Assembly: GCA_900313005.1 (NCBI GenBank)
Contig: ONZJ01000002.1
Coordinates: 3,071,904-3,135,903, forward strand
DNA from: Rhodobacteraceae bacterium EL129
Lineage (GTDB): Bacteria; Pseudomonadota; Alphaproteobacteria; Rhodobacterales; Rhodobacteraceae
Direction: 5' to 3'
Length of the DNA stretch: 64,000 nucleotides
Below, piece by piece: positions 38,933 to 48,160 of the stretch. Numbering within the stretch: position 1 is the stretch's first letter; every line of letters starts with the position of its first letter. Below the pieces are notes generated by a model. That model worked only from the letters and a program-made list of their open reading frames with translations. It had not been told where the DNA came from and ran no database searches. Made by a program: the position numbers and the translations under genes.

Positions 38933-41212
38933 TTATCCGCATTTGGAATGCCCGCAGCTTGCGCAGGTCATACATCCCTCGACCATCCGCATGTCAAACT
39001 GGCCACATGAGGGGCAGGCAGGCCCCTTCAGTGTATCCAGATTGACTACCTGAGCCTGCGGGTCTGACTTGAGCCCCATGCCTTCGCCCTCAAGGAAGCC
39101 GATTGCGACCAGATGCTGCTCCAGTACACCACCGATGGCAGCCAGAATGGACGGAATGTACTTGCCATTCATCCACGCCCCGCCGCGCGGATCAAAGACG
39201 GCCTTCAGCTCCTCGACCACAAAAGACACATCGCCCCCGCGCCGGAACACGGCTGAAATCATCCGGGTCAGGGCCACGGTCCAAGCGAAATGTTCCATGT
39301 TCTTGGAGTTGATAAACACTTCGAAGGGTTGGCGACGTCCGTTCAACACAATGTCATTCACCGTCACATAAATCGCGTGGTTGCTGTCGGGCCATTTCAG
39401 CTTGTAGGTCGCCCCCTCCAACTCGTTCGGGCGATCCAGAGGTTCGGACATATAGACAACCTCGCCCCCTTCGGCCGAGGCGATGGCGGGATTTTCATCC
39501 GGCACTTTGTCCGCATTTTCACTCACGCTTAGAACGGACCCCGTCACATCATTGGGCCGGTAGGTTGTGCAGCCTTTGCAGCCTGTGTCCCAGGCCTCCA
39601 TGTAGACGTCCTTGAACGCCTCAAAAGAAATATCCGCCGGGCAGTTGATGGTTTTCGAGATGGAGCTATCCACCCATTTCTGCGCCGCCGCCTGCATCTT
39701 CACGTGATCCAGCGGGGCCAGAGTTTGTGCATTTACGAAATGCTCGGGCAAGTCCGCATCGCCATACTTCTCGCGCCACAGTTGCACGGCGTAGTCCACC
39801 ACCTCTTCCTCAGAACGCGACCCGTCACGCTGCAACACTTTGCGGGTGTAGGAATAGGCAAACACCGGTTCAATGCCGGAGCTTACGTTGCCCGCATAAA
39901 GGCTGATCGTACCAGTGGGCGCGATTGACGTCAGCAAGGCGTTGCGAATGCCGTGTTCGCGCACGGCTGCGCGCACGTCTTCATCCATGGTCTGCATCGT
40001 GCCCGACGCCAGATATTCATCCGCATCGAACAGCGGAAACGCGCCCTTCTCCTTCGCCAATTGCACGGACGCCAGATATGCGGCGCGGGCTATCGCGCGC
40101 AGCCAATCTTCGGTCTGACGCGCCGCCTCCTCCGAACCATAGCGCAAGCCCACCATCAGCAGAGCATCGGCCAGCCCGGTGACGCCCAGGCCAATCCGGC
40201 GTTTGGCCTTGGCTTCCTGAAGTTGCGCCTCCAGCGGAAACTTCGAGGCATCGACCACGTTGTCCATCATCCGCACGGCCGTCGCGACCAAGTCCTGCAA
40301 AGCGTCCTCATCCAAGGCCGCCGCGTCCTCAAACGGTTCGCTGACCAGACGCGCCATGTTGATCGAACCCAAGAGGCACGCACCATATGGCGGCAGAGGT
40401 TGTTCACCGCAGGGGTTGGTGGCCGAGATCGTTTCGGCATATTGCAGATTGTTGGCGGCGTTGATCCGGTCGATGAAGATCACACCAGGCTCGGCAAAAT
40501 CATATGTCGCCTGCATGATCCGGTTCCACAGATCGCGCGCCTGAATGGTGTGATACACCTTGCCATCAAACTTGAGATCCCACGACCCATCAGCTTTGAC
40601 AGCCGCCATGAAATCATCTGTCATCAGCACCGACAGGTTGAACATCCGCAAACGCGCGGCGTCCGCTTTGGCCGCGATGAAATCTTCGATGTCGGGGTGA
40701 TCGCAGCGCATGGTCGCCATCATCGCGCCGCGTCGGCTGCCGGCAGACATGATCGTGCGGCACATGGCGTCCCACACATCCATGAAACTCAGAGGACCTG
40801 AGGCATCAGCCCCCACACCTTTGACATCCGCGCCCTTGGGTCGGATGGTTGAGAAATCATAGCCGATCCCGCCACCCTGCTGCATCGTCAGCGCCGCCTC
40901 GCGCAGCGCATCAAAAATGCCGTTCATGTCGTCGGGAATAGTCCCCATGACAAAACAATTGAACAGGGTCACCCTACGGCCTGTGCCAGCCCCGGCGGCA
41001 ATGCGGCCTGCGGGCAGGAATTTGAAGTCTTCCAAAGCACCGTAAAACACATCTTCCCAGTGCTTAGAGTCCTCCTCAACTTCGGCAAGAGACCGCGCCA
41101 CACGTCGCCAGCTGTCTTCCACCGTCAGGTCTTTTGGCGCACCATCTGGGTCTTTGAAACGGTATTTCATATCCCAAATGGCTTCGGAAATAGGGGCAGC
41201 AAAACGGGTCAT
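38933..41212 (-). CDS. nrdJ: Class II (adenosylcobalamin-dependent) ribonucleotide reductase
   Basis: From the ATG at 41210-41212 (MTRFAAPISEAIWDMKYRF) the protein has 759 residues. It reduces ribonucleotides to deoxyribonucleotides without oxygen, using vitamin B12. The core contains FNCFVMGTIPDDMNGIFDAL and QQGGGIGYDFSTIRPKG, plus the radical-site motif ATNPCGEQPLPPYGACLLGSINMA. The C-terminus has the redox or zinc-like cysteines CPSCGQ, CMTCASCG and KCG. I see no cobalamin riboswitch in the short gap upstream. Monocistronic. Confidence 0.94.
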   Translation of the reverse strand: MTRFAAPISEAIWDMKYRFKDPDGAPKDLTVEDSWRRVARSLAEVEEDSKHWEDVFYGALEDFKFLPAGRIAAGAGTGRRVTLFNCFVMGTIPDDMNGIFDALREAALTMQQGGGIGYDFSTIRPKGADVKGVGADASGPLSFMDVWDAMCRTIMSAGSRRGAMMATMRCDHPDIEDFIAAKADAARLRMFNLSVLMTDDFMAAVKADGSWDLKFDGKVYHTIQARDLWNRIMQATYDFAEPGVIFIDRINAANNLQYAETISATNPCGEQPLPPYGACLLGSINMARLVSEPFEDAAALDEDALQDLVATAVRMMDNVVDASKFPLEAQLQEAKAKRRIGLGVTGLADALLMVGLRYGSEEAARQTEDWLRAIARAAYLASVQLAKEKGAFPLFDADEYLASGTMQTMDEDVRAAVREHGIRNALLTSIAPTGTISLYAGNVSSGIEPVFAYSYTRKVLQRDGSRSEEEVVDYAVQLWREKYGDADLPEHFVNAQTLAPLDHVKMQAAAQKWVDSSISKTINCPADISFEAFKDVYMEAWDTGCKGCTTYRPNDVTGSVLSVSENADKVPDENPAIASAEGGEVVYMSEPLDRPNELEGATYKLKWPDSNHAIYVTVNDIVLNGRRQPFEVFINSKNMEHFAWTVALTRMISAVFRRGGDVSFVVEELKAVFDPRGGAWMNGKYIPSILAAIGGVLEQHLVAIGFLEGEGMGLKSDPQAQVVNLDTLKGPACPSCGQFDMRMVEGCMTCASCGHSKCG

Positions 41213-41328
41213 GGCAGCAGATTCCTGTGGATAACGGCGATTCTCTGGGATTTGAGGTGACCACAATACCTTGAATGCCATCCAATTTCCACTACCCTAT
41301 GTCGTGTAATCCGGGGGGATTCTGTAAG

Positions 41329-41757
41329 TTGGCCGATCTCAATCTCATAAAACTCAGTGTCGGCACAGAATCTGTCGAGGGCTTGGTCGAATGGCACAAG
41401 ACCAAACGCGCCCAAGGCGAAGACGGCCTGCCGCGTCATGTCACCCGCATGTGGCCCAGACGCGAGGCCGAGCTTTTGCAGGGCGGATCAATTTACTGGG
41501 TCATTCAGGGCCATGTGCAATGCCGACAACGTATCCTGCGACTGGATGAAGTCATCGGTTCAGATGGCATTCGCCGTTGCGCCATCGTGCTAGACCCGGA
41601 GATTGTCAAAACCACATCCGCGCGCAAACGCCCCTTCCAAGGTTGGCGCTATTTACCCGGCACAGATGCGCCGGTGGATTTGCCCCAGTCACGCGCAAGC
41701 GATGATGCCTTGCCAGACGATCTCTCTGCGGCCCTTGCCGATATAGGTGTTCTCTGA
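41329..41757 (+). CDS. DUF1489 family protein
   Basis: I prefer the TTG at 41329 as start, because GGGGGG at 41312-41317 precedes it and the protein then opens as family members do (ADLNLIKLSVGTESVEGL). This gives about 142 residues; an upstream frame adds an unlikely tail. Conserved features are HVTRMWPRREAELLQGGSIYWVIQG and VQCRQRIL. The family is widespread in alphaproteobacteria and its function is unknown. It is divergent from nrdJ with 116 bases between starts. Confidence 0.85.
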   Translation: MADLNLIKLSVGTESVEGLVEWHKTKRAQGEDGLPRHVTRMWPRREAELLQGGSIYWVIQGHVQCRQRILRLDEVIGSDGIRRCAIVLDPEIVKTTSARKRPFQGWRYLPGTDAPVDLPQSRASDDALPDDLSAALADIGVL

Positions 41758-41776
41758 ATACGAAGCAGCCCGACCG

Positions 41777-42949
41777 CTACGCTTTGGAAAAACTGCCCCC
41801 ATAGTGACCCGACGCCTCAGCCGAGGGAAAGGCACCTTGATCGCAATACCTTTGATGGCATCGCTCCAACGCGACGGGATCTAATACAACCCCTAACCCT
41901 GGCCCGTCCGGAACAGCGACAGCGCCGGACTTGGGCTGAAACGGCCCGCCCTCGATCACATCATCCGCATACCAGCGGAACAGGGTTTGTGACGCACCGC
42001 GCACATGCTCCAACGCTGCCGAGACATGCAGGTAAGCCGCACTCGCCACACCTGTTTCACCGGAGTGAAAGCGAAAGCCCACGTCAAAGCTTTCGCAGCT
42101 TTCGATGAACCGCACAGCTCCTGCAATGCCACCCAATTCATTCAGGTTGGTGACAATTGCATCCGGCGCACCCAAGTCAACGGCCCGGCGCAGATCAACC
42201 CGATGCGCACTGAGGCTCGCATCCGTGACGGAACGCAATGCGGCCATTTCCTCGAAGCTTTCAACAGGTTCTTCGTACCAGGCGATATCGTAGGGCTCCA
42301 ACGCCCGGATCGCCTGTTTGGCCGTTGGCAGGGTCCAGGCGCCATTGGCGTCCAATCGCAACTCGCGGTCCCCGATCGCACTGCGCACTTCGCGAACCAT
42401 CTCCAGTTCCGTGGCCAGATCAATCGTTGCCAGCTTGCCCTCAAATATCATGGCATCGTGCTGATCAATCATTTGCGCGCAGAACTTTGCAATCTCCACC
42501 GGGCTTGCCTCGCCCGGATGCGCGGAGCCCGGGGATCGAAACGCAAAATATTCTGTCAGCGCGATGCCTTCGCGCACTTTGCCGCCCAAAAGATGCCAAA
42601 GCGGCAGACCTTCGGTTTTGCCGCGCGCATCCCACATCGCCGTTTCGATCCCGCCAAAGGCACGACGCCGGGCCAGCACATTGTCCCAAGGAGAATAGGC
42701 CATGCCAGGCACGACACGCTTGGAGGCCTCGCGGATGAGGCGAACATCCAGTCCGATCAGACGTTCTCCCATGACTTCGACATCCGCAGCCCGATCCCCA
42801 TCCGCGCATTCGCCCAGCCCTACAATGCCGTCTTCGGTGGTCAATTCGATCACCGTTTTCGTCAGTGCGGCAATGCTGCCGTAGCTGAACCGATAGGGAG
42901 CCACGAAGGGGATGTTCACAGGGGTTGCGCAGATTGACCGGATTTTCAT
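41777..42949 (-). CDS. Enolase-superfamily sugar-acid dehydratase-like protein (glucarate dehydratase-like subgroup)
   Basis: Starting at the ATG at 42947-42949 gives 390 residues. An N-terminal capping domain (1-110) is followed by a TIM barrel. Metal ligands appear at D200 (RLDANGAW), E226/E227 (WYEEPVES) and N268/N270 (TNLNELGG), and the general base His is H295 (FRFHSGETG). The second-strand lysine pair, normally K-x-K, reads EGKLA with only K172, a deviation from glucarate dehydratase. It probably dehydrates an acid sugar, but the substrate is unknown. It converges with the DUF1489 gene and stands alone. Confidence 0.75.
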   Translation of the reverse strand: MKIRSICATPVNIPFVAPYRFSYGSIAALTKTVIELTTEDGIVGLGECADGDRAADVEVMGERLIGLDVRLIREASKRVVPGMAYSPWDNVLARRRAFGGIETAMWDARGKTEGLPLWHLLGGKVREGIALTEYFAFRSPGSAHPGEASPVEIAKFCAQMIDQHDAMIFEGKLATIDLATELEMVREVRSAIGDRELRLDANGAWTLPTAKQAIRALEPYDIAWYEEPVESFEEMAALRSVTDASLSAHRVDLRRAVDLGAPDAIVTNLNELGGIAGAVRFIESCESFDVGFRFHSGETGVASAAYLHVSAALEHVRGASQTLFRWYADDVIEGGPFQPKSGAVAVPDGPGLGVVLDPVALERCHQRYCDQGAFPSAEASGHYGGSFSKA

Positions 42950-43233
42950 GGGGCATCTTTTCACTCGTGCATTTGAGGAACCTTATCCCAATTCGATCCT
43001 GCTTCTATCCTCAATTTCGCCAGTCCAAACGGTCAGTTTCCGCCGACCCGTTGGCTTGCAGCGGGCAGAATCTGGCCCATGACAACACCCGAATGCGCTG
43101 GATCCCGCCCCAGACCAGCGACCCCTTGCTGGTTCCTGGTCCCACCCTTGAAGCCCTGACTGGCGGTTCGCACCTCTCACCGTGCAGGGGCGATGCCCCG
43201 AAAAAACAGCAATAAGGCAGAAGGACATTCACC
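42950..43233. other. Intergenic region between the sugar-acid dehydratase-like and porin-like genes
   Basis: This divergent gap of 284 bases holds no recognisable gene. A small GGGGC-GAT-GCCCC stem lies at 43187-43199 just before the porin-like gene. Promoters for both directions are expected here but none is clear by eye. Confidence 0.4.
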
Positions 43234-43809
43234 ATGCGAGCACTTATTCTTACTATGGCAAGCGCAGTGTCGCTTACAGCAGCTCCGGCACTGGCGGAAG
43301 ACACCGCACTTTCGTTTGGCACCCCAACTGTATCGACCCAAGGCTCAATTCAGGATTGGACCGGGGCCTATGTCGGCGGGCAGCTTGGTTGGGGTATGGT
43401 CGATACCAACCTTCCAGAAGTTGATGGAGATGACATTCTGGGTGGTGTCGTTGCTGGCTATGACTTTGACTTTGGGCAGTTCGTCGTCGGGGCAGGCTTG
43501 GATTATGACATCGCTGATATCAACGTCGGCGGGGCCGCGACCCTCGAAAATGTCTGGCGTGCCAAGGTGCGCGGCGGGATCAAAATCGGAGATGGGCTTG
43601 CCTATGCGACCACGGGTTTCGCACAGGCGCAGACATCCACCTTGGGTACAGATGATGGGTATTTCATCGGGGCAGGCTACGAACATATACTGACGGCCAA
43701 TTTCGCGGTGGGGGGTGAAATCCTTTATCACGACTTCAATAATTTCAATTCCACCACCACCGACATTGAGGCCACGACCCTCCAGCTGCGGGGCACGTTC
43801 CGGTTCTAA
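43234..43809 (+). CDS. Small outer-membrane beta-barrel protein (OmpA/Omp25-type porin family)
   Basis: The 191-residue protein has a Sec signal (MRALILTMASAVSLTAAPALA). The barrel opens with DWTGAYVGGQLGWGM, the motif seen at the start of alphaproteobacterial Omp25/31-like barrels. Alternating strands follow (VVAGYDFDFGQFVVGAGLDYDI, then VRGGIKIGDGLAYATTGFA) and the C-terminal residue is Phe (LQLRGTFRF). It probably forms an eight-stranded outer-membrane barrel. A strong terminator follows, indicating a single-gene, possibly abundant, transcript. Confidence 0.85.
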   Translation: MRALILTMASAVSLTAAPALAEDTALSFGTPTVSTQGSIQDWTGAYVGGQLGWGMVDTNLPEVDGDDILGGVVAGYDFDFGQFVVGAGLDYDIADINVGGAATLENVWRAKVRGGIKIGDGLAYATTGFAQAQTSTLGTDDGYFIGAGYEHILTANFAVGGEILYHDFNNFNSTTTDIEATTLQLRGTFRF

Positions 43810-43830
43810 TCAACCGCCCGCTTGTCTGGC

Positions 43831-43890
43831 GGCGCGCGCTTTGTTCTCTCCTCCCATCCCTCTCGTTCGGGCAGGGCGCGCGCCATTTTT
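43831..43890 (+). terminator. Strong intrinsic terminator after the porin-like gene
   Basis: GGCGCGCGC (43831-43839) pairs perfectly with GCGCGCGCC (43876-43884), a 9-bp GC stem. ATTTTTA (43885-43891) follows at once. The loop is long (36 bases) but the stem plus T-run is convincing. Confidence 0.75.
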
Positions 43891-43969
43891 ATGGTTCAGT
43901 TCAAAAAACTAGGGCAGAATTTGTTGCGAACGACTCGCAATACCAGAGTGGCGACCCCATATCCCTCGT

Positions 43970-44419
43970 ATGAATAGAAGAGAATTCACCAAATCCCTCG
44001 CCGCTTTGGGTCTTGCGCCTGCACTTCCCGGTTTACCCACGGCTGCCGCCGCAAAGGCCACAGAGGCCGCATTCACACCCTATATGTACGGGCTTGGGGC
44101 GCATCTTGCGCGCAGCACTGGCGGGAGTTCCGCCGCCATTCTGGCCAAAAAACTGCAACTGGCGCCAGCAGCTGCTCAAGCTATGCAAGCGCAATTGTTG
44201 CGCCAGGGTATTGTGACTGCGCCCAACGCCGCAGGCCTAGCCATCGCGTCCGAGCCTTATATGCAAGGTGCAAAACTGATCAAGACAGCACTGGGCTCAA
44301 ACCCCGACGGGATCAAATCCGCAGCGCGGAACTGGCTTGATGCCCAGATTGAACGACAGGGCGAAGACCCGGAACCAGATATCGAGACAAAACCCGACGA
44401 CGTTCCAGAAGCGGATTGA
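43970..44419 (+). CDS. Small Tat-signal hypothetical protein
   Basis: The 149-residue protein has a twin-arginine-like signal (NRREFTKSLAALGLAPALPGLPTAAAA). The mature part contains LAKKLQLAPAAAQAMQAQLLRQGIVTAPNAAG, which looks like a small helix-turn-helix-like helical pair, and an acidic Pro-rich tail (GEDPEPDIETKPDDVPEAD). I do not recognise the family. Export is inferred from the signal only. It converges on hisG. Confidence 0.6.
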   Translation: MNRREFTKSLAALGLAPALPGLPTAAAAKATEAAFTPYMYGLGAHLARSTGGSSAAILAKKLQLAPAAAQAMQAQLLRQGIVTAPNAAGLAIASEPYMQGAKLIKTALGSNPDGIKSAARNWLDAQIERQGEDPEPDIETKPDDVPEAD

Positions 44420-44433
44420 TTGCTGAATGCCCT

Positions 44434-45129
44434 TCAGCTCAGTTCCAGCTTTGAGATCAGCCGATTCATCGTGCCCCGTTCTGCATCAGTCAGCCCTGCA
44501 GTCTGAGAGCGAAACAATGTCGCCTGCGACCGCAAGATCAACCCGTCATCCAGCAGCTTGAGATGATTGGCGCGCAGCGTATCCCCGGTTGAGGTGATAT
44601 CGGCGATTGCCTCGGCGGTTTCATTTTTGACGGTGCCCTCGGTCGCGCCCTGGCTGTCGACCAACTGATAGTCCGCCACGCCGTTGTCACGCAAAAAGTC
44701 CCGCACCAGCCGGTGATACTTGGTCGCGACCCTCAACCGAAATCCATGATGCGTCCGAAAGGCAGCGGATGCAGCATCCAGATCATCCAGCGTGCAAACA
44801 TCCACCCAGGCCTGCGGCACTGCGAGGATTAGATCAGCGTGACCAAACCCCAGTTCTGCCAGCTGCGTTACGCTGGTGTTCCAAAGGGCAAGCTTTTCCC
44901 GGATCAGATCGGTGCCTGTAACACCCAAGTGGATACGCCCTGCTGCAAGTTCGCGCGGGATTTCACCGGCAGACAGCAGCACAAGCTCAACATTCTCAAT
45001 GCCATCCACAAAACCTGCGTATTCGCGCTCGGATCCGGCGCGACCCAGCTGGATGCCTCTTGCACCGAACCACTCAAAGGTTTTTTCCATCAATCGGCCT
45101 TTGGACGGCACGCCCAGTTTCACGCTCAT
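44434..45129 (-). CDS. hisG: ATP phosphoribosyltransferase catalytic subunit, short form
   Basis: With 231 residues this is the short form that lacks the C-terminal regulatory domain and needs HisZ. It catalyses the first step of histidine synthesis. Typical pieces are KLGVPSKGRLMEKT at the start, IHLGVTGTDLIREK, and LVDSQGATEGTVKNETAEAIADITSTGDTLRAN as the PRPP-binding region. It overlaps hisZ by 4 bases and is the last gene of a hisS-hisZ-hisG operon. Confidence 0.95.
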   Translation of the reverse strand: MSVKLGVPSKGRLMEKTFEWFGARGIQLGRAGSEREYAGFVDGIENVELVLLSAGEIPRELAAGRIHLGVTGTDLIREKLALWNTSVTQLAELGFGHADLILAVPQAWVDVCTLDDLDAASAAFRTHHGFRLRVATKYHRLVRDFLRDNGVADYQLVDSQGATEGTVKNETAEAIADITSTGDTLRANHLKLLDDGLILRSQATLFRSQTAGLTDAERGTMNRLISKLELS

Positions 45130-46211
45130 GACAGACCTCCCAGCTCGAGCACCAGACCAGGGCGGATCACGCCACCCACGGCCGGAATCTCGCGCCCCTG
45201 CCCCAAGCGCCGGGTCAGGGCATCATACCGCCCCCCACTGGCAATCGCTGGCAGCTCGGGTCGGTCCGCGGCATAAAACCCAAAGACGAACCCATCGTAG
45301 TATTCCATCTGCGTGCGGCCATAAGTGGCCTCAAACTCCAGCGCGCCCGGATCAATGCCGCGCGCCTCAATCGCGGCCAACCTTTGGGCCAGCCTGTCCA
45401 CAGCCGGGGAAATTGCCTGCATCTGCGTGGCAATCTCACTCAGCTGAGGTAACGCCTCGGCGCAGGTGCCACGCACCGCAAGGATAGCGTCGATCAATTC
45501 GACTTCGCGGGCCGAGATGGGGTCGGCCGCGTGATCTTCTCGCAGAGCATTGATCCGGCCCAGAATTTCATCCGGCCCGCGCAATCCGATCACCGGTACT
45601 GCATTTGCCATAGGGTCCGGGTTCTGCAGCAGGGCCACGCGACTGGAAGGCACGTCTGCGCGCGCCGAGAAGCGGTCGATCAACGCCCTGAAGCGCGCAG
45701 GCCGCCAGATATGGCGCATTAAGGCGTGTTTCCGACGCTCGGTGGTGTTCAGCCCTTCCACAGCGGCGGTCAAAATGCCGATGTCACCGGTCGCCGCCCG
45801 CAAGCCCAAGGGTTTCAAAGTGTCGTAAAACAAGGCGAACACTTCCGCGTCCGATGCGTCTGGGGCCGTGCGCTCAAAGATTTCATACCCGACTTGCGTG
45901 TATTCATTATCGCGGTTGGCGTCATCTTCCTGACGGCGAAACACCTCGCCTGCATATGTATAACGGGCAGGCTCTGCGCCATGGGCCATGTGCATTTCCA
46001 CGACCGGAACAGTGAAATCGGGTCGCAGCATCTGTTCCCCGCGCAGGGCGTCAGATGTCACATAAGCCCGGGCGCGGATGTCTTCGCCGTACAAGTCCAG
46101 CAGCGTTTCAGCAGATTGCAGCACGGGTGGCTCGACCACGACAGCGCCTTGCGCCTCGAATGCAGCACGCAGGCGCGCGGCTTCGATCTGGATCGCGGCG
46201 CGGTTGGTCAT
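45126..46211 (-). CDS. hisZ: ATP phosphoribosyltransferase regulatory subunit HisZ
   Basis: Starting at the ATG at 46209-46211 gives 361 residues. It is a histidyl-tRNA synthetase paralogue that has lost aminoacylation and confers histidine feedback on HisG. It keeps the fold landmarks [10 protein letters not shown] and YAGEVFRRQ, and [13 protein letters not shown] as the remnant histidine-binding motif. The start overlaps the hisS stop by 4 bases and the stop overlaps the hisG start by 4 bases. Confidence 0.93.
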   Translation of the reverse strand: MTNRAAIQIEAARLRAAFEAQGAVVVEPPVLQSAETLLDLYGEDIRARAYVTSDALRGEQMLRPDFTVPVVEMHMAHGAEPARYTYAGEVFRRQEDDANRDNEYTQVGYEIFERTAPDASDAEVFALFYDTLKPLGLRAATGDIGILTAAVEGLNTTERRKHALMRHIWRPARFRALIDRFSARADVPSSRVALLQNPDPMANAVPVIGLRGPDEILGRINALREDHAADPISAREVELIDAILAVRGTCAEALPQLSEIATQMQAISPAVDRLAQRLAAIEARGIDPGALEFEATYGRTQMEYYDGFVFGFYAADRPELPAIASGGRYDALTRRLGQGREIPAVGGVIRPGLVLELGGLS

Positions 46212-47791
46212 CCTGATTGGCTGTCCAGAATGGCTTGCACCTTGGCCACCATGTCGGAAAGAGGCACCTCGTATTGGCTGGGGCGTTCCTTCCACTCCTC
46301 AAGCGTGGCGTTTTCAGCGATCTGAGCGCCAAGGATCAGGTCCTTGATCTGAACAACCTCCCGATCCTTTTCATCCCCCCCCTGAATGATAGCCACAGGA
46401 GAGCCGCGTTTGTCCGCGTATTTCAACTGGTTGCCAAAGTTCTTGGGGTTGCCCAGATAGACCTCAGCACGGATGCCCGCGTTGCGCAGATCGGCAACCA
46501 TGCTTTGATAGTCAGCCATGCGGTCACGGTCCATGACGGTGACGACGACTGGCCCTTGGGCCTTGCCTTTGGTGCGGCCCTTTTCGCGTAGGGCGGCCAG
46601 CAGTCGGTCCACGCCGATGGAGACACCCGTGGCAGGGACGGATTGCCCGGTGAATCGTTTCACGAGGTCATCGTAGCGCCCCCCGCCTGCCACGCTGCCG
46701 AACTGGCGCTTACGGCCTTTTTCGTCGATAATGTCGAAGGTGAGTTCGGCTTCAAACACGGGGCCGGTGTAGTAGCCAAGACCGCGTACGACCGATGGGT
46801 CGATGATGATGCGATCGGGGCCGTAGCCTTGGGCCTCGAGCAATTTAGAAATCTCAGCAAGTTCACTAACTCCTTCCAAACCCTCACTATATTGATGAAC
46901 GTCGTCAGGGACATTATCCAGAAGTTCAAACAGTTCTCTTAGACTGTCCAATGTCGCTTGATTGTTTTCACCACGAGACATCATAAACTTCACGACACGC
47001 TCTGCATCTGACACAGACAGTCCAACACCCTCAATGAAAGCTCCGGATTGGTCTTTGCGACCTGAGGTAAGCAGTTCTATGATTCCATCGGCTCCAACTT
47101 TATCAAATTTGTCAATTGTTCTAAGTATTGCGTCCGGCGAAACAAAACCAAGATCTGAAACACCCATCTCTAAAGCGTCGTTAAAACTCGAGATGGGAGC
47201 ATTTTTTCTTGCAGCGTCAGAACGTATTCCCCCCAATATACCATTTAGTACTTTTCGGCTGTTCACTCGAACAACATAGTCACCGCGAGGAATACCAACG
47301 GCTTCCAGCGTGTCGGCCAACATTGCGCAAATCTCGGCATCGGCTGCATGGCTGGCTGTGCCAACCGTGTCCGCATCGCATTGATAAAACTGACGAAACC
47401 GCCCTGGTCCAGGCTTTTCATTGCGCCAAACGGGGCCCATCGCGTAGCGGCGATAGGGTTTGGGCAGATCGTTCTGATGCTGAGCATAGACCCGCGCCAA
47501 TGGCGCTGTCAGATCATAGCGCAGGGCCAGCCAGTCGGACTTGCCGTCTTCATCGCCTTCTTGCCAGGCAAACACGCCCTCGTTGGGGCGGTCCACATCG
47601 GGAAGAAACTTGCCCAGCGCCTCAACCGTTTCCACGGCCGAGCTTTCCAGAGCGTCAAACCCATAGCGATGATAAACCCCGGCGATGGTTTGCAGCATGG
47701 CGCTGCGCTCGGCCACATCTGTGCCGAAATAATCGCGGAAGCCTTTGGGCGTTTCGGCCTTGGGGCGTGGGGTTTTCTTGGGCTTGGCCAT
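46208..47791 (-). CDS. hisS: Histidyl-tRNA synthetase, with an AT-rich internal segment
   Basis: The 527-residue class II synthetase is intact: N-terminal [15 protein letters not shown], motif 2 region [27 protein letters not shown], HisA motifs [14 protein letters not shown] and [12 protein letters not shown], motif 3 [12 protein letters not shown], and a C-terminal anticodon-binding domain. From about 46835 to 47285 (residues about 169-319, the insertion region between motif 2 and the HisA motifs) the DNA is strikingly AT-rich compared with both flanks. This suggests replacement by foreign sequence. The frame is open and the catalytic motifs are outside the segment. It is the first gene of hisS-hisZ-hisG. 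Confidence 0.93.
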   Translation of the reverse strand: MAKPKKTPRPKAETPKGFRDYFGTDVAERSAMLQTIAGVYHRYGFDALESSAVETVEALGKFLPDVDRPNEGVFAWQEGDEDGKSDWLALRYDLTAPLARVYAQHQNDLPKPYRRYAMGPVWRNEKPGPGRFRQFYQCDADTVGTASHAADAEICAMLADTLEAVGIPRGDYVVRVNSRKVLNGILGGIRSDAARKNAPISSFNDALEMGVSDLGFVSPDAILRTIDKFDKVGADGIIELLTSGRKDQSGAFIEGVGLSVSDAERVVKFMMSRGENNQATLDSLRELFELLDNVPDDVHQYSEGLEGVSELAEISKLLEAQGYGPDRIIIDPSVVRGLGYYTGPVFEAELTFDIIDEKGRKRQFGSVAGGGRYDDLVKRFTGQSVPATGVSIGVDRLLAALREKGRTKGKAQGPVVVTVMDRDRMADYQSMVADLRNAGIRAEVYLGNPKNFGNQLKYADKRGSPVAIIQGGDEKDREVVQIKDLILGAQIAENATLEEWKERPSQYEVPLSDMVAKVQAILDSQSG

Positions 47792-47959
47792 GGGGCGTGT
47801 CCTGTGGAGTGCAGTTGCGGGGCGGTCTAGCGGATGGGCGGCGTGGGGGCAAGATGGAGGTGCAGGGGCTGTGCAGAGCCTACGGCCTATTCATCGGCGG
47901 GGGCGTGTTCCATGTGAGGTGGATTGACGTGCAACGTGGCGCAGCCTAGACCACATTTC

Positions 47960-48154
47960 ATGACTCAAACCGAAGAAACACTCGCACACCTGATCCGCAC
48001 AGTGGATGATCTGTCTGACCTTGTCGCTGAACAGCGCAAAGAGATTGATGAGCTGACCCGCCGCGTGGCCATGCTGATGCAGCGCGAAGCCGGGCGCGAG
48101 GCAGAAGGGTCCGGAGGTGTGGTTTTGGGCGATGAACGCCCACCCCACTACTAA
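47960..48154 (+). CDS. slyX: SlyX family protein
   Basis: From the ATG at 47960 the protein has 64 residues. It is a short coiled-coil protein starting TEETLAHLIRTVDDLSDLVAEQRKEIDELTRRV and ending in the family hallmark ERPPHY. Function unknown across the family. It is divergent from hisS (168 bases apart) and converges on the lipoprotein gene with 6 bases between stops. Confidence 0.85.
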   Translation: MTQTEETLAHLIRTVDDLSDLVAEQRKEIDELTRRVAMLMQREAGREAEGSGGVVLGDERPPHY

Positions 48155-48160
48155 GTGGCG

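Noticed and set aside
41213..41328. Possible cobalamin riboswitch upstream of the B12-dependent ribonucleotide reductase
   Set aside because: The gap is too short and no B12-box-like sequence is visible.
46208..47791. hisS as a broken or pseudogenised synthetase because of the AT-rich block
   Set aside because: The frame is continuous, all catalytic motifs are present and hisZ-hisG remain coupled to it.
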